From the NCBI RefSeq assembly GCF_018812025.1, contig NC_063053.1:12691623-12755622 (forward strand): 64,000 nucleotides of DNA. Reading direction: 5' to 3'. The position numbers and the translations under genes are program-made. Positions within the stretch are counted from its first letter, which is position 1, and every line of letters begins with the position of its first letter. The notes under the pieces are model-generated. The model was given only the letters and a program-made list of their open reading frames with translations, was not told where the DNA came from and searched no databases. Shown here in pieces: positions 25,701-37,313 of this stretch. The stretch is from Megalobrama amblycephala (Eukaryota; Chordata; Actinopteri; Cypriniformes; Xenocyprididae).

Positions 25701-28700
25701 GACATGGCGTCCCAGTTTTCCAAAAAGAACTTCAAATTTTGATTCGTCTGACCACAGAACAGTTTTCCACTTTGCCACAGTCCATTTTAAATGAGCCTTG
25801 GCCCAGAGAAAATGCCTGCGCTTCTGGATTATGTTTAGATATGGCTTCTTTTTTGACCTATAGTTTTAGCCGGCAACGGCGAATGGCACGGTGGATTGTG
25901 TTCACCGACAATGTTTTCTGGAAGTATTCCTGAGCCCATGTTGTGATTTCCATTACAGTAGCATTCCTGTATGTGATGCAGTGCCGTCTAAGGGCCCGAA
26001 GATCACGGGCATCCAGTATGGTTTTCCGGCCTTGACCCTTACGCACAGAGATTGTTCCAGATTCTCTGAATCTTTGGATGATATTATGCACTGTAGATAA
26101 TGATAACTTCAAACTCTTTGCAGTTTTTCTCTGAGAAACTCCTTTCTGATATTGCTCCACTATTTTTTGCCGCAGCATTGGGGGAATTGGTGATCCTCTG
26201 CCCATCTTGATTTCTGAGAGACACTGCCACTCTGAGAGGCTCTTTTATACCCAATCATGTTGCCAATTGACCTAATAAGTTGCAAATTGGTCCTCCAACT
26301 GTTCCTTATATGTACATTTAACTTTTCCGGCCTCTTATTGCTACCTGTCCCAACTTTTTTGGAATGTGTAGCTCCCATGAAATCCAAAATGAGCCAATAT
26401 TTGTCATGACATTTCAAAATGTCTCACTTTCAACATTTGATATGTTATCTATATTCTATTGTGAATAAAATATAAGTTTATGAGATTTGTAAATTATTGC
26501 ATTCCTTTTTTTATTCACAATTTGCAAAGTCCCAACTTTTTTGGAATCGGGTTTGTAAATCAAAACAGTCTAATGTTCTGGAATGAAATATCGACCCAGG
26601 TATAGGACCGTGAAGCTTTGAGGGTGTTGATGGAAGCGATCTACTCCATCTGTTTTGGTCATCTTTCTAAATCCGATCCGGATGTAGTCTTAGACAAAAA
26701 TGTGATTTTCTCAGCTTTTTGTTCAAAATGTTGCTTTATTTAATGAAACTTACCCACCTTCCAAGTGTTGATTAAAAAAAAAGAATGCATGAAGCTATGT
26801 TCAGATATTCATACAACAAAATATTCTGGGGGCCATGAAAGTTTTGTGAAAATGATTAAAAATGCTGGCTGGCAACTTTTTTTTTTTTTTTTTTTTTCAT
26901 AAAATGGGGAAAGAGTTAAAACCCTGTTTATATGTGCAAATAAATGTCTACAATACACACCAATATCATTGTAGACAACGTCAGGAGTTTCCTTGTACTT
27001 CTCATGGACGATAGTGTTCTCCACCAGCACAGTCTGGTCTGTTGGCTCCTTCTGAACTAGATTTAATCCTCCCAATACAACACTGTAATCATGCTTTTTA
27101 TCACTGTACACACAACAAAAGGAAATAAAACTAAGCTATGGTTACAAATAACAACAAAAAAGAAGCATGAAATAATGCAGATAAATTACATTTCAGACTT
27201 CAGGTTTCTCCACATTAGAAGTAAAATTTAATATTGAGAGCTCATAAATTCATTGTTTTAGGATGACAGTAAAATGATAATTCATAATGCTAACTGTTAA
27301 TTAAATGCAGTATAATATGAACTAAATCAGTTTATAGTTCTCATGGATTGAAAAGCAAGGATGGGGCAAAAATAACAAGATGTTACATTTACACAATCGT
27401 CACTCACACTCACCCAATATGTGATTTGAAGAAAAGCACACATACCGCCAAAAAAAAGCAAACCAGACAGCACACATATTACCTTGTTTGAAATTAATAA
27501 TATTAATAATTATAATAAAGCACAACATTTTCTTCTTGATCATTTTAGGGTAATCAGTAATTTAAAAAAATATATATTACCCTGTTTTTTTTTTTTTTAC
27601 ATGCACATTTAAAGCAATTTTGTCAGGTGCACAAAAGAGATTGCTTGCAAAATTCAAAACAGTTCAGATCTAACCATTAGGCTATAGTATCCTATCTCTG
27701 TTTGATACTTTAAATTGTCTTGGGTCACCATTTTTCTGTGGTCATTGGGTGAAATATGTTCTTTAATATTGTACTAAAGGCCATACTTACATGCAGTGGG
27801 CCGCAGTCAGCACCCAACAAGGCTTGATAAGGGTGCCTCCACAGATGTGTCTGTAGCCTTGGACAGATCCTTTAGGTTTGACCTGCACTGATACTTGCCA
27901 TGGATGGGCTCCAGGAATAGCTTTAAGACCTCCATAAATCCGATTTAGTTGTTTTTTCGGCTCAGGTTTACCACAGGTAAGAAAGCTCCTTGTAAAAGTA
28001 ATATTTGTAGTTGGTATGGTTGGTGGTGGAGTAGTGGTGATTATTCGGGCTGAACTGGTGCTCTCTGGGGTTGTGCTGGCATCTGGTAGGAGACATTTTT
28101 GGAAAAAGTGCAAAATCTGAGGATTTGTATCAATTCAGAGCGTGAAGTTGCTATTATAAAACAGTTAAGTAAACAATATGTTAATACTGAGTAACTTGCA
28201 TTAATACGCAACTTTATTTTTTTTAACAACATACAGAAGAACTATCTGCCTTTTAAATCATTATGATCATTGTCAGCTTTACAAAGTAAAATACTGATCT
28301 ACTAGCTATTTAAGCTTATTATTATTATTATCATCATCATCATCAATAAGCTTAAATAGCTAGTAGATCAGTATTTTACTTTGTAAAGCCAACAATGATC
28401 ATAATGATTTAAAAGGCAGATAGTTCTTTTGTATGTTGTTAAAGACAATTTATTTCATTAATATCATTCATTCATTCTTAGACATTGCACATGGGTAACG
28501 ATGAGGAAGTCTTACCTGTCTTAACTGGTATAGTTGGTTGGAGAGTAGTTACTATTGGTCTAAAAGTATCTATAAATGCAGCTGTGGTGGGGATAGCTTT
28601 AGTGGTGGTGGTCACCGTTTCTTTGGTAGTTGTTGCTGTGGAAAAAATTACAACATAAAAGGAATAGCTGAATTTGTGGGAAAACTAATGTGGAATAAAA

Positions 28701-30873
28701 TTTGATGCAGATTTAGCAATGTTATGTCATGTAACTAATACATCTGCTAGGTCAGAGAGGGTTCAAAGATATTGCTTTATTCATTCAAGTGACTGAAGGC
28801 CATAGAGGTGCTGTATGTTAGTCTTGTTGAGTTTGAGCTCTTGATGGGAAAACATCAGATTATAAACCACACTGTGACTTTATTATCAGTCTTACCAGGT
28901 GAGGGACATTTTCTGACATCACAATAATCCCATCGAAGTCTCCTGTTCTTCTTTATAAAGCACCATGGCTTCTTATCTCCATCAGGGTTTCTATGATACA
29001 GAGGGATGCAGGATTTGCATTTGAGAGTTACTATGATTACAAGTCCACTGCTGATCAAGCCCAAATGCCCAGGTGTTTTTTTGACATGTGCACATTAAGT
29101 GGAATCAAAAAGTCTAAGAGCACATTGAAAATAAAAAAGTTGCCAAAAATTAATTTAAACCTGTAAATAAACAAAGTTTTAGGATTTTGAAAAAAAAAAA
29201 AAAAAAAAATGTTTTCAAATAAAATAAATTGCTAGGTCACTAATTAAATATGTAAGTCTCAGGCTTTTGGTCTGCACGTGTTTTTAACCTGCAGAAGTTG
29301 TGCGGTCCCAGGCCTTCACTAGATGCAAATGCAGTTGAAGGAAAAGATCCTTTATCCAGAACAAACTCAGAATTCCAGTCGAGACATTCGTCCCCTTCTT
29401 CAGTTTCTGACACCTTTCCTCTGTATGACTGTCCATCCCCCTCATAGCAGTCATTTGGGTCTGAGGATAGTCACAGCACACTATGACTGTGTGTTCATGT
29501 TGTTGTAATGTTACAATAAACTATAAAACAGGGAATTATATCACAGAAAAGACCCTTCTAGATCCTCATATCAATGTGCCAAAGTAAGTCAGATTCATTG
29601 ATTCAGATTCATGTCTCACATGGTATAAACTGTAGAAAACTGGCATTCATGATTTTTTTTTACCTTGAAAAACATGTTTAAATATGTGTAATAATAATGT
29701 ATATATGCATATATGTAAACATACTGTATGTAAATATTACTTTAGAACAGCATAAAAGTATGGCTATGGAAATGAGTATATTTTTGATATTATATGAATA
29801 AATGTGTGTATGTATATGTATGTCTATGTGCATCTTCATATGTATATATATATATATATATATGTTTACATTGTAGCCTGTTGATTATCTTTTATTCAAG
29901 GATTTCTTTAATATAGTGCTGGTAAACAGTTTTTTCCCCCTTAGAAATGTTACATTTTCAAAGAACGTCCATGTACCAAGTACCCATGAAGCTATGTTGA
30001 CTGTTTTCACTGTTTGTCTCTCTATGATTGTCTATGTCCTCTATAAAAATAAAGTTAAAAAGAAGAAGAAAACTTTCATTTTACAATAATACTTGTGCAA
30101 ACTCATATTTATCTAAGGTGTCAAATAATGTTATTTTAACTAGACGATTACACCTTTTGACATATTTTAGGTCAGTAAATCTTCTTTTTTTTTTGTCAGT
30201 TTGTGTTGAAACTAACTCATGAAACTAACATGTTTACAAAAATTGCTTTTCTAAGAAATCGGCACATTTTTAAATGTGCAATTTGTTTCTTAAAGATCTT
30301 TTTTTGTCATTGACCAATATAAGAGAGATATATAGGGCGGTGTATAATGAGAATAATAAACAATATATATATTATTTAAAAGTGTGTGTGTGTATATGTA
30401 CACTGCCCTCCAAAAGTTTGGAAACGCCCTAGAAAAGTGGGGTTTTGGACAATATTGGCATGAATCCTTTTTAATTTGTGATAATTGCACTGATAAGGGA
30501 CAACACAAACTATGAAAACATATTTTATTACATAAACAGTTTATACATAGAAAAAAAATTTTTTTCGATTCATCATAATATCCACCATTAGCAGCTATCT
30601 GACCTAAACTGGGTTCTAATTGGATCATTGTATTCTAAACTTAATTGGCAATCAAGTGTTAAAGCTATTAAAGTGTGCTGACCCAAAAATCTTTTACAAA
30701 CCTGGGCCAAGTTTAAACCAGTAACCAATGTAATCAAAATGAAAATTATTATTGCTGGTCTTCAATGATAATGTAAAGTTACTTTAATGTATTTGCACCA
30801 AAAAATGATAAGGATTTATGCTGATATCGTCTAAAACCACACTTCGCCAGGGGTGTTTTCCAGTGGCAGGGCA

Positions 30874-30914
<41 letters not shown>

Positions 30915-32583
30915 TATATAATGCCCATCAAAAAACTTGTTTCATATTTTTTCAACATGTCACATTTTCTAGTTATTTATGTATGAAGCACCAAAAAGAT
31001 ACATATATATACAGTGCCCTCCACAATTATTGGCACCCTTAGTAATTATGAGCAAAGGCGGCTGTGAAAATAAATCTGCATTGTTTATCCTTTTGATCTT
31101 TCATTCAAAAAATTCACAAAATTCTAACCTTTCATTGAAGGAAAACAGTTGAAAGTGGGGGGAAACTCACATTATGAAATAAATGTTTTTCTCCAATACA
31201 CGTTGGCCACAATTATTGGCACCCCTAGAAATTCTTATGAGTAAAATATCTCTGAAGTATATTCCCATTCATATTTACATTTTTTAGCACACCAGGGTGA
31301 TCATGAACATGAAATTGTCCAGCCATGACTTCCTGTTCCACAGGAGTATAAACATGAGGAAACACAAATGCCAAATTCCCATAATCATTCATCACAATGA
31401 GTAAAACCAAAGAATATAGTTCTGATGTGCAGCAAAAGATTGTTGAGCTTCACAAAATAGAAAGTGGCTGTAAGAAAATACCTAAAACATTGAAAATCCC
31501 CATTTCCACTATCAGGGCAATAATTGAGAAGTTCCAATCAACTAAAGATGTTACAAATCTGCCTGGAAGAGGATGTGTGTCTAAATCGTTTTAATGCACA
31601 CTGAGGAGGAAAGTTTGAGTGGACAAAGACTCTTCTAGGATCACAGCTGGAGAATTGCAGAGATTAGTTGAGTTTTGAATCTCAGAAAGCCTAAAAAAAA
31701 TGATCAAACAGCACCTACATTCCCACAAGTTGTTCGGGAGGGTTTCAAGAAAAATCCTCTGCTCTCATCCAGAAACAATCTCCAGCATATTCAGTTGTCA
31801 GACACGACTGGAACTTCAAACGGAACCGGCTTCTATGGTCAGATGAAACTAAAAAAGAGCTTTTTGGCAGCAAACCCACCAGATGGGTTTGGTGCACACA
31901 TGGATAAAAAGTACCCCATGCCCACAGTTAAATATACTGCTGGATCTTTAATGTTGTGGGCCTATTTTTCTGCTGGAGGTCCTGGACATCTTGTTCAGAT
32001 ACATGGTATCATGGATTCTATCAAATACCAACAGATAAAAAATCAAAACCTGACCGCTTCTGCTAGAAATCCAATAATGGGCTGTGTTTGTCCATCAGGA
32101 CAATGATCCAAAACAAACATCAAATCCAACACAAAAATGGGTCACTGAGCACAAAATGAAGCTTCTGCCATGGCCATCTCAGTCCCCTAACCTGAACCCT
32201 AAAGAAAATGAGTGGAGTGAACTGAAGAGAAGAAGCACCAACATGGAGCTGGGAATCTGAAGGATCTGGAGAGATTCTGCATGAAGGAATGATCTCCAAA
32301 CTCATCAGGCATTATAGGTGAAGACTCAGAGCTGTTATCTTGGCAAAAGGAGGTTGCAAAAAGTTTTGAATAAAAGGGTGCCAATAATTGTGGCCAACGT
32401 GTTTTGGAGAAAAACATTTATTTCATAATGTGAGTTTCCCCCCACTTTCAATTATTTTCCTTAAATGAAAGGTTCGAATTTTGTGAATTTTTTGAATGAA
32501 AGATCAAAAGGATAAACAATGCAGATTTATTTTCACAGCTGCTTTTGCTCATAATTACTAAGGGTGCCAATAATTGTGGAGGG

Positions 32584-32642
<59 letters not shown>

Positions 32643-35600
32643 TCTTTTTAATTAACTTGCAATACATTTTAAAAATGTCATATGTCATTAATTCAGAATC
32701 TTTTAGACTCTCTGTAATCTCTGTAATTGGCAAAATATATACTCACCGACTTGACAGTAATGTCCATCGAACCCCTCTGGGCAGATGCAATCAAAATCAC
32801 CCTCTTCTGAAACACATCTGCCATTGTTCTGACAAGGGTTTGGTGCACATGGAATGGCTAAACAAAAAGACATAAACCATAAATCGACAAGTATACAACC
32901 CAAATTTCTAAGAAATATGATTAGTTGTAGACCAGTTTTACTTTTACTCTGAGCATTCTAGAACCAAACCTAGACCAAATGCTATGGTCTTTTATTAAGT
33001 AACTCTGGATCAGTGCAGCATGAGTTCAGTGCCCTAAGTCTTACGTGATTTGCAGTTTGGTGGTGCAAATGGTGGAATACACTTGCACTTGTAGTAGGGA
33101 GGAGCTGAGGTGAGAAGACACAGTCCTGTCCCACAGGTTCCTCTTTTACAAACCCTTTTCCCTAAAACAAACATCAAATGCTTCTCATAATGAGTTCAAA
33201 GATCTATATATGAATGTGCAGGTGGTGTGAAGTGATCTCATACAGTACCTCTCTCACACCTTCTACCTACAAACTGCCTGGGGCATTTGCATTTGAATTT
33301 ATCCCTTTTTTCCTCACACACCCCGCCATTCAGGCATGGATTTGGGCTGCATTTTCCTGAATTACCAAAGGGGGAAACATATATTTGATCATAGTTTAGG
33401 TGATTTCAGTTTGATATAACATTTATAACATTATATTTTGGTTTGTATGTGAACCAAAATATAAACTCTTATTTTCAGGACGCTTTGATAAATAGAAAGT
33501 TTAAAATAACAGCATTTATTTGAAACAGACATCTTTGTGACATTAGAAATGTCTTTACTGTCACTTTTGATCAATTTAATGCATCCTTGCAGAGTATTTA
33601 TTAATATTATATTAATTTCTTCCAAAACAAAGAAGAAAAAATCTTACTGAATAACTTTTGAATGGTAGCGTAAACAATACAAGGAAAAAATCTGTTGAAT
33701 GAATCATACCTCTGAGGCCTTGAAGCTCAAACAGCCAATCGTTGCCATCGTCATCATCATCAGTGTCGTCTGAGGTGTCAAACTCAGCCTTCAGGTCTGA
33801 TATAAGTTACAAATAGAACACTTGCAAGATGTATATGCATATGTATTATATTTCAACACAAAAGCTGACTTCTTACCCTGCAATCTTCCTTTGCCTCTCT
33901 TTCCATGATGTTTACCAGGACCCCCTTGTTTCTCATGGTGCCCATGTCTATCACGTCCAACATGCTTATCATGCTTATCATGTTTGTCATGTTTCTCTTT
34001 CTTCAACTGTTGAGAGTGAGAAACTTGCTCAGAAAATGCATTATTTTTATATTATTTTTTAACTAAACGTGATTCATATCTGATGTTCAAATATTAGAGA
34101 ATATAAATTAAAATGTGGTTACTGTATAGGCAAAGATTTGCTTTTGACCATCATTTGACCAAGTACAAAACAAAACATAATATATCATCACTTAATTTTC
34201 ATTCAGATGAAAAAACTGAAATATAATGTATTTTAGCTTGTTACCTGACAGTGTTCCAGTAGCGGGACACACTTGGCACACTTTTTATATTGCCCCTTTC
34301 CCCCATCACATATTTTAGTAATCATCATAAATTAGGTATCATTCGAGTGATTTAAAAACGTTTATACTACGGAGCTGTTGAATGCTTGAATCTGATTGGT
34401 TGACGAACGTTCAAAGAATTATTTTCAGTGAAACGCACATCTAAAGTAGTTCTAGACAGATCTTGACCACATTACAGTTCCATATCACTTCCCCAAATGA
34501 TTTAAAGGTGCTCTAAGTAAGCATGACAGCTAGTGGTTGAAATGGGTACTGCAGTCCAAATTCAAAATATTGTTTGCCCCGCCCCCTCCTCCTCAGACTC
34601 GACGCTCTTGCGGGTTGCAGGTTGTTTTGAAGACACGCAACAGGAGCGATCTCAATTGATACTGGAAGGTGAGGAGACTTACACACTGTAAGATAATTAG
34701 TTGATTTATTGATTTATGATAAGTTGATATCGCATTTTAATATGTTCCCGTTCATAGAGATTTTTAGATAGATGCTGATGTCGGGTAGAATCTGCGATCT
34801 CTGACCCATTTTGTTCGCTGGCTTTCACGGTTGCAATTCGCTGTGTTTTCCACCAACTGGCAACCCGGGGTGGCGAAATATTACTGGGTAAATTGACGAC
34901 GTGCAGTCTTGCACAGACCAAAATAAAAACAGACATTCTGACACGGAACGCAAATTTCAAAGTAAAATAACTTTTAGCAATGGTTTTCAGAGAAACGAGT
35001 ATGTGAACTGAGCATGTTTAATAAATATCTGCAAACATATTATGGTATTTTTATGTTTAAGTACAGTCAAAAACTTACATAGAGTACCTTTAAGTTATTT
35101 CAAAAGGTCTTTACAGCCTACAACAGCATAGCAAAAGAAACAAAACCCACAACGACACTGACCAAAATAATTATAGGATAAAATGACAAATTTTTTCTTT
35201 TTTTTCTTTTACGTTACCGCAAAATACGTTTTATTATGTCCTGAAAGAAACCAGCGGCATCATTTCATGGCAGACCCTGATGACGTCATCCAATCTTACT
35301 CCCTCGACTTCACAGTCCCACTTTCTTCACACAACTTTTTCCAGCACTTCAAAGCTCAAAAGTCTGAATATTATCCAATTTAAGTGTTATTTTTAATATG
35401 ATTACCAAAAATATTTTTGTTCATACTACAAAGATTGTCCTCATTTGTAAAACTAAAAGTCAATCAATCAAAAACCACAGCCAATCAGAACACAGCGTGG
35501 GCGGGCTCTCGCGGCATTTGCGCTGCACCAGAGACTATGATTAAATTTGACAGCACTCAAAAGGAATGGATAAATACATAATCAATTCCACAAATACTAC

Positions 35601-37276
35601 ACCGTTTAAACCGGTTTAAACATTATTAAAAATACATACTGAGCTACTAAAACAATCTTTGTCATAGAATACAGTTGTTTGTTCACAGTTTGAACGTTCT
35701 TGCTTCCATTAGTTTAATTTCAAGATCTGAGGTGAATTATCCATTGTTGCTTTTACTACAGCCTCAAAGCTGGGAGCAAATGATATTCAAAGTCACATTA
35801 CACGCTTTTAACACTGAATAAAACACATAAACATTACCTGAGATTATAATTGTCATACTTTGTGTTGTTGTTCTAGCCGCAACTTCCCCAAAAAATAGAA
35901 ACCATTTCTGCTTGTCACCGTCGCTGGTTAGGACAACCGGTAACTTAAACACCTTTGATTGGTCATTATTTTCAACAGAAATCCCTGTGATTGGCTACAA
36001 TACTCAATGCATCTACATCACTTTCCCGTCGAAAACGCGCTCTCTCAGCTGGACTGAGTGGCAAAAGAACCTGCTGCATGACTGGATTTATTAGGGGAAA
36101 CGGCAAAAACGCGAGTAAAACTAACGAATTACACTAAAGGTTGGAATTGAAAGTGTTCATTACAACTTGTCAAATAAACCTAATCCATGGATATTGACAT
36201 GCAGCCAGGAGTCGTGTTTCCTGACATTTATATGTGCCTGATTTCGACGCCGGGGAAATACATAAAGCAAATCTGCCTGTGAATATTTTATATAACTACA
36301 ATATAGGTAGGTTTAAATCCACGTAATCACTTATATCAATGTTATATCGTCATATTGTCCAGCCCTAAAATATATAGTTTTTATAGTATAGCCATATATA
36401 GTTTTATAGTATAGTTTTTGTCAGTGTTGTTTATTTAAAAACACCCAATTATGCAGAATATAAGATGGAAAGTATTTAATTGATGAGTTATCAACATAAT
36501 ATATAACAATAAAATATATATGGTATGATTTTACCTCAAAATCCAACAATTTGACACAAAATGATAACTGCAAATCCATGTTTCTCTGCCTGGAGTCCAG
36601 CTGTTTCTGTGAATTTCATCGATCCATTTTTTCTGTAGCTTTCTGCAGTCTTTAAATATATACCTCAGGTTTTGTGTCAAAGCTATTTGTACAGTCAATC
36701 GCAAAGCTCTTTCCCGTTTTGGATGTGTTTTGTGTGTTTTTCGCGACATTCACGCTGAAAACCAATGCTACCACTCAGTCTTTTGCCACTTAGTGGGCGT
36801 GACCGCAGTCGTGACGGTCTACGGGGACGTCACGTGCATAGCGCCATTGATTTTACATGACACGAATATAACAACCAGGTCGCTTTAATTTACTTACTTT
36901 TCTGTTTTATTTAACAATACAAATTATTTATTATACATAGTAATATAGGCTAACACCATTAATCCTGCATGCAATGAATAAAATTATATAAATTGCATTG
37001 ACTTGACCAGGCAGCCATACCCAATTAACGCCCTTGAAAGAAACACAATCTTTTTCTCCCGCTCTCTCTCACATAAACGCACACACTCGCACAAAAACGT
37101 GTTTTCCGCGCTGCTCTTACGAATTAATCAGTAAAATAGTTTAGCAACTTAAAACCTACATGACATTTCTCACCAGTGATGTAATAACTGTGTGCTTATT
37201 GAAGTAGATAAACTTACAGTTTCGCACTATTTTTGACAGACGCACAGACTCAGGTAACTTAGGCTAATTCACATAT

Positions 37277-37313
<37 letters not shown>

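Larger units (their letters stand above)
24786..26915. mobile_element. TTAA-flanked element (CTCTTTCCCC ends) carrying a nested Tc1
   Basis: The left edge reads TTAA|CTCTTTCCCC at 24782-24795. The right edge is 'ggggaaagag|TTAA' ending at 26919. The inverted ends, with TTAA on both sides, enclose non-coding sequence interrupted by a complete Tc1-like element at 24986-26555. Removing the Tc1 leaves roughly 0.56 kb of host element. A decayed relative is at about 238-310. Confidence 0.65.

Noticed and set aside
25168..26100. Plus-strand open frames across the Tc1 element
   Set aside because: They are antisense shadows of the transposase on the minus strand.
28222..28443. Classic microRNA precursor
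   Set aside because: A 99-bp near-perfect stem with a triplet-repeat loop is too long and too perfect for a typical miRNA; kept as an unexplained inverted repeat.
34245..34330. Cysteine-rich in-frame stretch on the minus strand before a CAG|GTAACA donor, phase-compatible with habp2 exon 2
   Set aside because: No usable AG acceptor lies between an upstream in-frame stop and the stretch, and the surrounding text looks repeat-derived; exon 1 joins exon 2 in phase without it.
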